DNA of 64,000 nucleotides from Paracoccaceae bacterium (GCA_028150825.1 JAOGIM010000008.1:1-64000); one strand, 5' to 3'. Shown: positions 49,542-58,810, counted from the stretch's first letter. A program made the numbers and translations. The notes: generated by a model from the letters alone, not told the origin.

Positions 49542-50561
49542 ATGGCAGAAGAAGTTGAAGAGGTAGTCGAACTCTCGGGCACGCAGAAGTCTGCAATATT
49601 GATGATGCTTTTAGGAGAGGAAGAAGCAGCGCTAATTCTGAAAAACCTCAGCCCTAAAGAAGTACAACATTTAGGCAGAGCAATGTACTCAGTGCAATCT
49701 GCGGATCAGTCAACTGTAAATTCTGTGCTGGATGAATTTCTAGAAATCATCAAAAAGCAAACAAGTCTCGGTCTTGGTGCAGGCAATTATATACGCAATG
49801 TCCTAACCCGAGCTTTAGGTGATGACAAAGCGCAGTCTGTTCTAAGCAGGATTACTCCATCGAGCAGCGAACGGCCAATCGAAATTCTTGATTGGATGGA
49901 CGCGCGTTCGATAGCAGAGCTTATACAGGATGAGCACCCTCAAATTGTGGCTTTGATAGTGTCTTATTTAGACTTTGGCCTTGCTTCGGATGTTCTTGGC
50001 TTATTAGATACGACCCTGCAATCAGAAGTTATTGTTCGAATTGCGACGCTGGAGACCGTTGATCCAGAGGCCTTGCGGGAGCTTGAAAAAGTCATGCAAA
50101 AGAAATTTGCGGCAAATACCAGCTTGAGATCATCGCAAGTTGGTGGAGTGAAGGCCGCCGCGAAAATTATGAACTTTGCCAAAGAAGCAGCTGAAAAACG
50201 CATTATGGGGGACGTCAAGAAAGTTGACAAAGACCTTATGCAGGCAATCATGGACAACATGTTCACGTTTGATAATCTTGGCATGTCTGATGATCGTTCA
50301 CTGCAAACGCTATTAAGAAGTTTGGAACAAGAAGACCTTATACTGTCGCTCAAGGGAGCTGATGATTTATTGCGTGATAAACTCTTTGGGTGTATGTCGA
50401 CTCGCGCAGCCGCCAATATACAAGATGAAATGGAAGCTCTTGGTCCAATTCGTCTGACGCAGGTTCAGGATGCACAGAAACGCATAATTGCTGTTGCGCG
50501 TAAAATGTCTGACGATGGTACAATCGTGCTGGCGGGACGTGGTGGCGAAGAAATGGTTTAA
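49542..50561 (+). CDS. fliG: Flagellar motor switch protein FliG
   Basis: FliG is the torque-transmitting switch ring protein. The 339 residues have the three FliG domains: N-terminal (LSGTQKSAILMMLLGEEEAA), middle with the EHPQ motif in QDEHPQIVALIVSYLD, and C-terminal charged helix with EDLILSLKGADDLLRDKLF and MSTRAA. It starts 11 bases after fliF and ends two bases before fliH. Confidence 0.96.
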   Translation: MAEEVEEVVELSGTQKSAILMMLLGEEEAALILKNLSPKEVQHLGRAMYSVQSADQSTVNSVLDEFLEIIKKQTSLGLGAGNYIRNVLTRALGDDKAQSVLSRITPSSSERPIEILDWMDARSIAELIQDEHPQIVALIVSYLDFGLASDVLGLLDTTLQSEVIVRIATLETVDPEALRELEKVMQKKFAANTSLRSSQVGGVKAAAKIMNFAKEAAEKRIMGDVKKVDKDLMQAIMDNMFTFDNLGMSDDRSLQTLLRSLEQEDLILSLKGADDLLRDKLFGCMSTRAAANIQDEMEALGPIRLTQVQDAQKRIIAVARKMSDDGTIVLAGRGGEEMV

Positions 50562-50563
50562 TC

Positions 50564-51502
50564 ATGAGCGTACTTGCTGAGCAATTTTCTAAAGTTGATA
50601 AACAAAATCACTCTCGTATGAAGGGAGCGATCGAAGATGCCTTAGCGGCAGACTTTAAAGTTGAAGAGGAACCAAAGCATCGTCAAGAAAATAGGTTTTC
50701 TAAAAAGCCGATAGAGTTTTTTGTGCGTGAGAAAATTGCCCCTGAGTCTCTCAGGCGCTCTGAGAAATATGATTCCGAACCCACTAGCAATGAAGAAGTT
50801 GAAGCTTCAGAGGCGATTGATGAGGCAGAGATTAGTCACCAGGAATCTGGTCATATATCCCAGGAAAACTCTGAGATAGACGATACTAATCCACAAGGTG
50901 TGGCATTCTCGAAATCATCTGACGACCTAGATGAACTGGCTGAAGATTTGGCGGGAAACGATGAAGTGGAACTTGGCTCAGATGATGCCCTACCGAATAT
51001 TGATGCGCTGTCGCAAAAAGAAGATACCGCTCAAACCGAACACTATGACGATGGGTTTGCAGCGGGACGCGCGGCGGCACTGAGTGAGCTTGAGGAACAA
51101 AGAATTGAAAACCTAGAAGTTTTAAGATCTATTTCTGAAAAACTTTTGACAGATTCTTGTTTTGATTTTGATGATATTTCAACTAAAGTGCTAGATACCG
51201 TGAATGAGCTTTCAAGTCAGCGTTGTGGAATAGAGATAGATAAAAACCCCGAAGGGTTTTTAGATCGGATTGAGCAGCAGATAGACCAAGTTCGCAATTT
51301 GTCCAAAGATCGGTGGGTTTTTTTTAACGATCTTGATTTAGAATCTCTGAGGACCTTTGATGAATTCGAGAATTTTTTTTCAGATGCAAAGGTACGGAGT
51401 GATCCTCAGCTCAAGCGCGGTGATGTTATCGTTAAAGTGGGCGGTGTTGAACTTAGGGATGCGCCTTTTTCAGATTATGAAGAAGGATCTTTAGATGAGT
51501 GA
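50564..51502 (+). CDS. fliH: Flagellar assembly protein FliH-like
   Basis: FliH regulates the export ATPase FliI. The 312-residue protein has a long acidic, low-complexity N terminus (about 60-160, rich in Glu, Asp and Ser) and a C-terminal FliH/YscL-like domain with GFAAGRAAALSELEEQR and RGDVIVKVGGVELRD. It is longer than typical FliH because of the acidic stretch. It overlaps fliI by eight bases. The call relies on both the C-terminal domain and the fixed position between fliG and fliI. Confidence 0.85.
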   Translation: MSVLAEQFSKVDKQNHSRMKGAIEDALAADFKVEEEPKHRQENRFSKKPIEFFVREKIAPESLRRSEKYDSEPTSNEEVEASEAIDEAEISHQESGHISQENSEIDDTNPQGVAFSKSSDDLDELAEDLAGNDEVELGSDDALPNIDALSQKEDTAQTEHYDDGFAAGRAAALSELEEQRIENLEVLRSISEKLLTDSCFDFDDISTKVLDTVNELSSQRCGIEIDKNPEGFLDRIEQQIDQVRNLSKDRWVFFNDLDLESLRTFDEFENFFSDAKVRSDPQLKRGDVIVKVGGVELRDAPFSDYEEGSLDE

Positions 51503-52826
51503 TCTTACAAACGAACTGATGCGCGATCTGGATCGTAAGTTGCAACCTCAGCTTGGATCTCGTTTGTCAGGTAAAGTTTTGAAGTTTGATGGTTTGACCG
51601 CGCATTGTGATGGCTTCCCAGCACGTGTTGGGTCGATCTGCAAAATATCGACAGGTTCATCGGATGTCTTCGCCGAAGTGATCAGTTTCAAAGATGGATT
51701 AAACCAATTAGTTGTTTTTGATCTTGGGGCTGGAATACGTGCTGGTGATAAGGTGACGCTGGTTGACGAAGGTCAAACAATTTCAGTTGGTGAGCATCAT
51801 CTAGGTCGAGTTTTTGATGCTATGGGTGAGCCACTTGATGGACGTCCTGAACCGCGCGCGACTGACACTTGGCCACTTTATGGAAAGCTGATTAACCCTC
51901 TTGAAAGAAGCCATATTTCAACAGTTCTAGATGTTGGTGTGCGTTCCATCAATGCGCTTTTGACGATTGCTAAGGGTCAGCGTGTTGGTATTATTGCTGG
52001 CTCAGGTGTTGGAAAGTCCGTTCTATTGAGCATGATTACGAAACACAGCGATGCAGATGTTATTGTGGTTGGCTTAATTGGTGAGCGGTCTCGCGAAGTG
52101 CTTGAATTTGTTGATCGGGTTTTTGATGCAGAAACCCGTAAAAAACTCTGTGCGGTTGCTGTCCCTGCAGATCGCTCGCCACTCTTACGCATCCGAGGCG
52201 CAAATCGGGCTACTGCGATTGCCGAGTATTATCGCGATCAGGGTAAAAATGTTCTTCTGATTATGGACTCTCTGACTCGCGTTGCGCATGCGCGACGTGA
52301 AATAGGTCTGGCCTTAGGCGAACTTCCGACATCAAAGGGTTACCCTGCTTCTGTGATTGCATTGATCTCGGGTCTTATTGAGCGCGCCGGTATGGGCACG
52401 ATACGGACCAAAGGATCTATTACGGGTATTTACACGGTGCTCGCTGACGGCGACGATGCCAATGACCCAGTGGTTGATACAGCCCGTGCCATTCTTGATG
52501 GTCACGTTGTTTTAAACCGCGAGTATGCAAACATGGGCATATATCCTGCGATTGACATATCCCAATCTGTGAGCCGCGTGATGTCAGATGTTGTGACAAG
52601 AGAGCATAGTGAGCTTGCTAATAAGCTTAAACAATTGATCAGCGTTTACAATGAAAACAAAGACCTTATCCTTATGGGTGGCTATGCTGCAGGACAAGAC
52701 GCTGATTTGGACGAAGCTTATAAAAAATGGCCAAGGATTTTGGAATTTTTAAAGCAAAACCCATCAAAAATGGAAAAGTTTGCTCCAGCACTTGAAGACC
52801 TTAAAAAGTTACTGAAAGAGGGTTAA
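51495..52826 (+). CDS. fliI: Flagellum-specific ATPase FliI
   Basis: FliI powers and energises type III flagellar export. The 443 residues carry Walker A GSGVGKS near residue 170, GLIGERSREVLEFVD, Walker B VLLIMDSLTRVAHARREIGLALGE (parts conserved with F1 beta) and LPTSKGYPASV. Length and motifs are normal. Its ATG lies inside the fliH end and fliJ starts directly after its stop. Confidence 0.97.
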   Translation: MSDLTNELMRDLDRKLQPQLGSRLSGKVLKFDGLTAHCDGFPARVGSICKISTGSSDVFAEVISFKDGLNQLVVFDLGAGIRAGDKVTLVDEGQTISVGEHHLGRVFDAMGEPLDGRPEPRATDTWPLYGKLINPLERSHISTVLDVGVRSINALLTIAKGQRVGIIAGSGVGKSVLLSMITKHSDADVIVVGLIGERSREVLEFVDRVFDAETRKKLCAVAVPADRSPLLRIRGANRATAIAEYYRDQGKNVLLIMDSLTRVAHARREIGLALGELPTSKGYPASVIALISGLIERAGMGTIRTKGSITGIYTVLADGDDANDPVVDTARAILDGHVVLNREYANMGIYPAIDISQSVSRVMSDVVTREHSELANKLKQLISVYNENKDLILMGGYAAGQDADLDEAYKKWPRILEFLKQNPSKMEKFAPALEDLKKLLKEG

Positions 52827-53246
52827 ATGAAGCCAACCCGCCGCAAATCGGTGCTTGAAAAAATAGCGCGTAAGAATCTTGCGGATACGGCCAAACTTAA
52901 AACGCAACTTGTAGAGCAGCAAAATCATCTCATCGAAATCCAAGATCTTATTGTTCGGGTGCGAGACTTGCAAGAAAATGCTCAAGAAAGTCAGTTTGTC
53001 AGTCCGACAGAACTTAGGGCAGCGCGGTGGTATTCTCTTAAATTATCCGAACAGTTCACGATATTAAATAATAGGGTTGAGTTCATTGAATCTGAAATCA
53101 ATAACCTGCGATCAATGTCCCGCACGCAATCATTAAAGAATACTAAGCTAGATAAACTGATAGCTGAAGCAAAAAATATGATCCGTATAGAACGCGATCG
53201 GGAGCAAGATAAAAAGGCGAGCTTCGTATATGGCGTAAAAGCATAA
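52827..53246 (+). CDS. fliJ: FliJ-like flagellar export chaperone
   Basis: The 139-residue protein is almost wholly helical and charged, with a coiled-coil pattern, a basic N terminus (KPTRRKSVLEKIARK) and no membrane segment. Its position, starting at the base after the fliI stop, and its length fit FliJ, the stalk-like protein of the export ATPase. Sequence conservation of FliJ is low, so the call depends mainly on context. Confidence 0.75.
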   Translation: MKPTRRKSVLEKIARKNLADTAKLKTQLVEQQNHLIEIQDLIVRVRDLQENAQESQFVSPTELRAARWYSLKLSEQFTILNNRVEFIESEINNLRSMSRTQSLKNTKLDKLIAEAKNMIRIERDREQDKKASFVYGVKA

Positions 53247-53312
53247 CAAAGACATTACTTGCTCATCGCAAGCGACTTGTAAGTTCTGAATGCCGATTAT
53301 ACCAGACTAATT

Positions 53313-53328
53313 TGGCATACAACTTGCA
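53313..53328 (+). promoter_or_regulatory. Sigma-54 (-24/-12) promoter of fliK
   Basis: TGGCAT, five bases, then TTGCA is a near-perfect -24/-12 element. The expected start near 53339 precedes the fliK ATG at 53363 by about 24 bases. It excludes the upstream in-frame start at 53312. Confidence 0.88.
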
Positions 53329-53362
53329 ACAAGTCATCAGAATCTATCAAGGTGACCGCATT

Positions 53363-56300
53363 ATGAGTTTCGTAAATTCCTCACTATTAAACACAGGTGT
53401 AGTGTCCTCTAACCTGAGTTCTGAGACAATTGCTGCCGGTGAAAGTGGGGATTTAAATCAGGAATTTTCCAAAATGTTGCAATATTTGCGGCAAGAACAG
53501 AGTGGAAAAGAAGATTATGAGCCAAAACACGGAGTAGCCAAAGAGGGTTTATCGAAAGAGCATTCCACAAACTTCGAAGCGCCAATGAAAAACCTTTTAG
53601 GATTTTTGGAAACGTTCGAAGGTCAGGTGGCAAAAGTTTCTGGACCCAAATCGAGCGAAGCGAATGCAGCTTTGGCACCGGTAGCGGATAAGCTAGCATC
53701 ATTAGCCCAATTTTTGAGCATTTTGCAAGAAAAGTTAAATGAGGGCTCTGGAAGCCCAGTTGAAAAGGTCGTCATGCATGCTGATGCCGGTGTTGATAAC
53801 CTCGACCTCAATGAACTTGCCGACGAGTTGACACAGGTCAGAGTCGTCTCTGACCAACTCAATGGCCCCTCTAAATTACCAATATTTAGAGATAAAATTA
53901 AGAGTCTACCAGTAATCAATTCTAAAAATGATGTGTTCAAAAATGGCGCAACACTCATTGCCCCAGATACATCTGGCTTGAAAAGAGATGACAGCGGTAA
54001 TCCACTTGTGATTTCCAAAATGAAATCACACGGTGGTTTCGAGGCAAAGTCTCAGAGCCTGATTGCAAAAGATCTATCAAACACACTTTCACAACTTCAA
54101 GTGCTTGTTTCAAAGGTTAAGCTAGCATCAAGCGGTAGAAATGGAGAAGTGATTGCCTCTGATCCAGATGCGAGCAGAGTTGCTAATATTTTGGACGTGC
54201 TTAAAGGCATCGACCTTAACAAACTTTTTTCCAATTCTGACAAATCTACGGCGACTGCAGACATAGCACCAGACGTAATTAATAACCCCACCATAGATGA
54301 GCTTATGACAATTTTGAATAAGGTGAAATCTGAAGAAGGTTCACTGGCGTCGATTGAACGTCCCAAGGTCGCTAACGTTTCTGTTGCTAAAAAAAATGTC
54401 TCTGAAGGTCCTCCGCTATTGGAATTGCCTATGCGTACGTCTGATGTTGTGTTTGCATCAAAAAATGACATTACAAGCGTAGCTATCAAAAACCTCCCAC
54501 AAGCCCTACGTGCAATAACCGTACCGGTAGAGCAGCTCGCCGAAGAAATTTCTGCTGCTGATCTTTCGAGTGAAGTGGCGAAGGTTTCTGGCCAACATTC
54601 CATTACTTCGGTGAGTACGCCTGTGCAAAAGCCAGATACTGAAATGTTGACGGTAACAGACGTTGGTGTTGAAGCAGTTCGTGAAAGTGACATCACATAC
54701 AGCCGTGATGAAAAAATAGCGGTTAAATTAAACCAAGCATCAGCTCAAAGTCTAAAAACAATATCTACCAAAGAACTTATGCAAACTATGGAGACTGATG
54801 CTGTTTCAGGAGCTAATACTGCTAAAAAATTGTATTTCAAGTCGCCTGAACGATTAACAACACAGCCGGTTGGACAAGTGGCGCCCAAATTTCCTGAACA
54901 AGAGGTGCTAAAATCACCTGAACAAGAGGTGTTAAAATCACCTGAACAAGTGATGCTTGAATTACCTGAACAAGAGGTGTTAAAATCACCTGAACAAGTG
55001 ATGCTTAAATCACCTGAACAAGTGATGCTCAAATCACCTGAACAAGTGACGCCCAACTCACCTAAAAAAGCGATGCCCAAACCACCCGAAAACATCACAC
55101 CCAAATCACCTGTGGACTTAGAAGCACAGGAGATAAAGCCAACCCCTGAAATTGTCAAAAATTCAGCGCAGAGTTTTCAGGAGGGTGATATAAGTAAGAT
55201 AAATGTTGAGGCCAAAACAGTAAAGGCGCCTATCGAGCAAACAATACAACTTGACAATGAGACTGCCGTCACGGATGCAAAACTCAATCTCGAGCGGGCA
55301 GTCAAGAATAGTACGGTTGAAGTGCCGGATGTTAAATTGAAAACGGCTGAGCTCGCCGCTTCTGGAAAAATAGAAAAAAATGGATCTCTAAAAGTTTCAA
55401 AAGATGACATGCCTGCTCATCAAACGACTTTACGTAATAATTTAGACTTCAAAAGCGCAGATGTTAGCCTACAACCCAAAGTGGTCAAGGTGGCTATTCA
55501 AGATGTGAATGAGGTTAGACCCGAAGTTACTGCAAAGAGACTTGAAGTGTCAGACACTACTAAGCTGATGGAAACGGGCAAAGCTGAGCCTAAGTTAAGT
55601 GCTGAACTAGATAAGCGCCCTGTGTATGGCATTCCAAAAGATAATGAAAATCTTGAAAAAAGTTTTTCTAAAATGGCTGAAAAAGTGGCTGCTGCTAAGC
55701 AAGCGGTACCAGGTCAAAAATCCCAGCACGCCCAAGCCCAAGCTGCAGATATGTTCAATATTGAGCCTCCCAAGATAAGGCATCATTCTACGGGGGGAAA
55801 TACAACTCTGGGTCCGAAGCCTGTAACCAACTTCGTTGCACGAACAACTCAGACTTTCGTAGCCCAACATAAAGCTTTAGTACTCAAAAAATCGATGGGA
55901 GATGCTTCAGCTATGTCGTCTACCGTTGGCGTAAATGCCGACGCTGCAACAAGTCAGCAAATTGCGGCTTCGTCGGGCAGCCAAAGTCAGACAGGGCAGG
56001 GCTCAAGCGGGTCAAATATGCTTGAGAAATGGGCAGATAGCCATTTAGAACTAAGTTCCAGAGGCTGGGCAACCAATATGGCTAAAACGATGGTCTCAGC
56101 GTTGAACCGTGGTCAAGAAAGATTGATGTTCTCACTTTCGCCACCCTCATTGGGTCGCATTAGTATAGCCTTCACGAGCACCCGGGGTGCATTGGACGTG
56201 CGTATACAAGCAGAACGCAAGGCAACGATTGCACTTTTGGGCGATGCAGAAGGAAAATTGACGTCAAACCTAGAAAGTGCTGGTCATCGGGTGAACAGTC

Positions 56301-56497
56301 TTTCATACGCAGATATGAATTCGGATGGAGCAAAATTTGATTTTGATCATAATCAAAGTTCAAATAATGAGAATAAAGAAAAAGACAAAAGCGATTCTTT
56401 GCAAGAGGACAAATCTGCAAGTCGAGAGGTTATCGCCGAAGGCAGTGTGGTAACAAACAAAAAAGCAGATGACTCGCTTGTGAATATCACCGTTTAA
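53363..56497 (+). CDS. fliK: Flagellar hook-length control protein FliK, very long
   Basis: FliK measures hook length and switches export specificity. An open frame begins at 53312, inside the -24/-12 promoter, so the ATG at 53363 after AAGGTGACC is chosen; the protein then has 1044 residues, more than twice the usual size. Residues 1-850 are low-complexity and poorly conserved, including an 8-residue repeat block at about 508-587 (SPEQxVxLK type). The C-terminal Flg_hook domain is clear: AKTMVSALNRGQERLMFSLSPPSLGRISI and VRIQAERKATIALLGD (in parts). A Gln/Ser/Asn/Lys tail ends it. It heads fliKLMN. Confidence 0.88.
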   Translation: MSFVNSSLLNTGVVSSNLSSETIAAGESGDLNQEFSKMLQYLRQEQSGKEDYEPKHGVAKEGLSKEHSTNFEAPMKNLLGFLETFEGQVAKVSGPKSSEANAALAPVADKLASLAQFLSILQEKLNEGSGSPVEKVVMHADAGVDNLDLNELADELTQVRVVSDQLNGPSKLPIFRDKIKSLPVINSKNDVFKNGATLIAPDTSGLKRDDSGNPLVISKMKSHGGFEAKSQSLIAKDLSNTLSQLQVLVSKVKLASSGRNGEVIASDPDASRVANILDVLKGIDLNKLFSNSDKSTATADIAPDVINNPTIDELMTILNKVKSEEGSLASIERPKVANVSVAKKNVSEGPPLLELPMRTSDVVFASKNDITSVAIKNLPQALRAITVPVEQLAEEISAADLSSEVAKVSGQHSITSVSTPVQKPDTEMLTVTDVGVEAVRESDITYSRDEKIAVKLNQASAQSLKTISTKELMQTMETDAVSGANTAKKLYFKSPERLTTQPVGQVAPKFPEQEVLKSPEQEVLKSPEQVMLELPEQEVLKSPEQVMLKSPEQVMLKSPEQVTPNSPKKAMPKPPENITPKSPVDLEAQEIKPTPEIVKNSAQSFQEGDISKINVEAKTVKAPIEQTIQLDNETAVTDAKLNLERAVKNSTVEVPDVKLKTAELAASGKIEKNGSLKVSKDDMPAHQTTLRNNLDFKSADVSLQPKVVKVAIQDVNEVRPEVTAKRLEVSDTTKLMETGKAEPKLSAELDKRPVYGIPKDNENLEKSFSKMAEKVAAAKQAVPGQKSQHAQAQAADMFNIEPPKIRHHSTGGNTTLGPKPVTNFVARTTQTFVAQHKALVLKKSMGDASAMSSTVGVNADAATSQQIAASSGSQSQTGQGSSGSNMLEKWADSHLELSSRGWATNMAKTMVSALNRGQERLMFSLSPPSLGRISIAFTSTRGALDVRIQAERKATIALLGDAEGKLTSNLESAGHRVNSLSYADMNSDGAKFDFDHNQSSNNENKEKDKSDSLQEDKSASREVIAEGSVVTNKKADDSLVNITV
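54884..55123 (+). repeat. 24-bp tandem repeat array inside fliK
   Basis: About ten head-to-tail 24-bp units with the form AAATCACCTGAACAAGAGGT or variants encode an in-frame octapeptide of the type SPEQEVLK/SPEQVMLK. Units 2-7 are closest; units 8-10 are diverged (PPENITPK). The unit length keeps the frame, so copy-number change would alter FliK length in steps of eight residues. Confidence 0.93.
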
Positions 56498-56512
56498 TAA
56501 AGGGGCGGACGA

Positions 56513-57148
56513 ATGGCAGAAGAAGAAGAACCAAAGAAAAAATCCAATATAGTCACAATACTTATTTTTGTCGTAGCTGGATTTGTATTGGTTGCAATTG
56601 GCCTAGGCGTGGGCTTTATGGTATTTGGCGGGTCACAAGGTAATCCCCAAGACATTGCTAATGAAATTGTCAGCCAAAAGGAAGGTGAGCCAGCGGCTGA
56701 TGCCGAAGAAGAAAACGAAGAAGAGTGCCAAACGGATGCTGAAGGTGAGATTATTTTGGATGAAGAAGGCAACTGTTTACCTGTAACAGATCCTGAAAAA
56801 GTATCCAAAGAAACACCTGAAAAAGAAGTCTTCCAGACATTGTACTATGAGCTTCAAGGTAATTTGACCACAAATCTAAAAGGATCTAGAAGATTCTTGC
56901 AAATTGGAGTAGGTGTATCCACCAAATACGACCAGGCAATTTTAACAAATGTCGAAACTCACCTGACGGCTTTAAAAGCTGATATTTTGGCGGCTCTTAG
57001 TGATTATACTGAAGAGATGGTCGAAGGCCGCGAGGCTCGTAAGATGCTTGCAAATGATTTGAGGGACGTAATAAATGCGAAGCTGGAGGAGCTAGAAGGC
57101 TTTGGTGGAATCGAAGAAGTTCACTTAACGTCTTATGTGCTACAGTGA
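56513..57148 (+). CDS. fliL: Flagellar basal-body protein FliL
   Basis: FliL supports stators at the motor. The 211-residue protein has a short cytoplasmic N terminus, one membrane helix (about 14-37, VTILIFVVAGFVLVAIGLG), then a periplasmic acidic linker (about 50-100) with two cysteines, and a stomatin-like FliL domain ending in LRDVINAKLEELEGFGGI and VHLTSYVLQ. GGGGCGG lies near the start. It sits between fliK and fliM as usual. Confidence 0.92.
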   Translation: MAEEEEPKKKSNIVTILIFVVAGFVLVAIGLGVGFMVFGGSQGNPQDIANEIVSQKEGEPAADAEEENEEECQTDAEGEIILDEEGNCLPVTDPEKVSKETPEKEVFQTLYYELQGNLTTNLKGSRRFLQIGVGVSTKYDQAILTNVETHLTALKADILAALSDYTEEMVEGREARKMLANDLRDVINAKLEELEGFGGIEEVHLTSYVLQ

Positions 57149-57158
57149 GTTATAACTG

Positions 57159-58145
57159 ATGTCATCATCATCAAAGCTATCAAAGAACGAAGTTGACGCC
57201 CTGATCTCTGGATTAGATGGTGCAGATGGCGTCCCGGAGGGTTTGGATCAGACGGCTGCCGACAAGAAAGTCCGGGACTTCACATTTGGTTCAGACGATC
57301 TTTCGCTTTTAGGAGACTATTACGCTCTGAGGGTAATCAACGAACGCTTTGCCAGATTTTCACGTATTGTGTTTCAACCTATGTTGAAGTTGGCACCGCG
57401 CGTGACAGCCCTTAATCCAACGGTTAAAACTTTCGAAGATTATAGCTTTGCCTCTGAGCCCTTTATGAGCCTGACTTTGGCCCGTATTGAATTTCTTAGA
57501 GGTAATCTGATGATGGTGATTTCTCCGGATCTGGTATCAAAGCTAACCAATGCCTACTACGGTGGTAATCTAGGCCTAACTAAGACAACACGCCGAGCGG
57601 AATTTACCTCTACCGAGACGCGGATGATTGAGATTATCACGGAGGGTTTAATCGAATCTCTGGATATTGCTTGGAGCGAATTGATTAAACTTGAATTTTC
57701 GGATGTAACCCGGGAAGAAAATTTACAGTTTGTTTCATTTGTTGAGGAAACGGAGCAAGTCATTTGTTGTGCATTTGAAATTCAGTTGCCTGGAACTGAG
57801 CCTGCGTCTTTCGATGTTTTGTATCCTTTGCAAACTCTCAAGCCAATCGCGGCCCAACTAAGATCTCGGATGCAGTCCGATAGTGTTGGCAGTCTGACTT
57901 GGACAGAGCGTCTTCAAAACGCTGTTTTCAATGTTCCGTTGTCCTGTACCGCGCGCCTAACGACAGTCGACAAATCAATGGCACAGGTGTTGAACTATAA
58001 ATCAGATGATATCTTACCAATAACGATTAATGGGCCTTTAGAGTTGGTTGTTGAAGATCGTGAGTTCTTTGAGGCAGAGTTGGGTGATGTTGGTGGAACA
58101 CTGGCAATTAGCTTGTTGCAGCAAAACCTGAAAAAAAATAAATAG
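57159..58145 (+). CDS. fliM: Flagellar motor switch protein FliM
   Basis: FliM is the C-ring protein that binds CheY-P. The 328 residues begin with LSKNEVDALISGL, the CheY-P binding segment, followed by the middle CheC-like domain and the C-terminal SpoA domain (KSDDILPITINGPLELVVEDREFF). Length and order are normal. It lies 10 bases after fliL and 15 before fliN. Confidence 0.95.
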   Translation: MSSSSKLSKNEVDALISGLDGADGVPEGLDQTAADKKVRDFTFGSDDLSLLGDYYALRVINERFARFSRIVFQPMLKLAPRVTALNPTVKTFEDYSFASEPFMSLTLARIEFLRGNLMMVISPDLVSKLTNAYYGGNLGLTKTTRRAEFTSTETRMIEIITEGLIESLDIAWSELIKLEFSDVTREENLQFVSFVEETEQVICCAFEIQLPGTEPASFDVLYPLQTLKPIAAQLRSRMQSDSVGSLTWTERLQNAVFNVPLSCTARLTTVDKSMAQVLNYKSDDILPITINGPLELVVEDREFFEAELGDVGGTLAISLLQQNLKKNK

Positions 58146-58160
58146 GATGAGGAGTGAGAG

Positions 58161-58478
58161 ATGAGCGAAGAGACTGTAGAGACAGAAAGTCGTCCACCCT
58201 CAAAGCCAGATAAGATTGGCTCTGAGAAGCTCAAAATTCTTGAAAGTATTGAGGTTAATATTTCTATTGAGGTTGGGCGCACAGAGATGACCATCAAAGA
58301 CTTATTGTTGTTGAATGAAGGGTCTGTCATCGAATTGGACCGTCTGGCAGGAGAACCTCTGGATATACTTGTTAATGGTGCAATTATTGCCAAGGGCGAA
58401 GTCGTTATGGTTGGTGAGAGATACGGCGTTCGATTTACAGATATTGTCGATCCAGAGGAAAGAGTGGAATCTGTTTAA
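58161..58478 (+). CDS. fliN: Flagellar motor switch protein FliN
   Basis: The 105-residue protein is a SpoA/FliN domain with ISIEVGRTEMTIKDLLLLNEGSVIELDR-type core (residues about 33-62), GEPLDILVNGAIIAKGEVVM and RYGVRFTDIV. FliN forms the base of the C ring with FliM. GGAGTGAGAG precedes its ATG. A sigma-54 promoter lies three bases after its stop, ahead of fliO. Confidence 0.95.
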   Translation: MSEETVETESRPPSKPDKIGSEKLKILESIEVNISIEVGRTEMTIKDLLLLNEGSVIELDRLAGEPLDILVNGAIIAKGEVVMVGERYGVRFTDIVDPEERVESV

Positions 58479-58480
58479 AC

Positions 58481-58496
58481 TGGCACGATTTTTGCC
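58481..58496 (+). promoter_or_regulatory. Sigma-54 (-24/-12) promoter of fliO
   Basis: TGGCAC, five bases, then TTGCC lies wholly within the 41-base gap between fliN and fliO. The predicted start near 58507 falls in the AAAGGAGG ribosome site, giving a leader of only about 13 bases. Confidence 0.88.
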
Positions 58497-58519
58497 TCCT
58501 TCCTTAAAGGAGGCAATCT

Positions 58520-58810
58520 ATGAACGGTTTAGAAGACTTAAATCAGAAAATCATTATAGTTGTCGCCTTTACTGGGTTTTTGCTGCTTGTTTGGTGGTAC
58601 GTAAAAACCCAAGTCTCTAACACGGTCGACGTTGAAGGCAATGGAAAACTGAAGCATATTGAAAGCCGTAGACTTGCGCACGCTGCGATTTTATCAGTTT
58701 TCGAAGTCAACCAAAAAACTGTTTTAATTTTGCAAGATAAGCAAGGCGCCTCAGTTTTAGATATCTCTGCGACTGGCCAGAAGGGACGCGATAATGACGT
58801 CTTGGCTTAG
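58520..58810 (+). CDS. fliO: Flagellar biosynthesis protein FliO
   Basis: The 96-residue membrane protein has a single helix (about 10-28, IIIVVAFTGFLLLVWWYV) and a cytoplasmic part with KLKHIESRRLAHAAILSVFE and VLILQDKQGASVLDI, in keeping with FliO, which helps FliP assemble. AAAGGAGG stands seven bases before its ATG. It overlaps fliP by 17 bases. FliO is poorly conserved, so position between fliN and fliP matters to the call. Confidence 0.85.
   Translation: MNGLEDLNQKIIIVVAFTGFLLLVWWYVKTQVSNTVDVEGNGKLKHIESRRLAHAAILSVFEVNQKTVLILQDKQGASVLDISATGQKGRDNDVLA

Noticed and set aside
54884-55123. Regular repeats taken as a possible CRISPR array.
   Set aside because: The units are directly tandem without spacers, keep a coding frame and encode an octapeptide inside fliK.
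54097-55158. Long antisense ORFs (up to 199 codons) opposite fliK, several Cys/Ser-rich.
   Set aside because: They mirror fliK codon use and its repeats, have no ribosome sites, and lie inside a well-supported operon gene.
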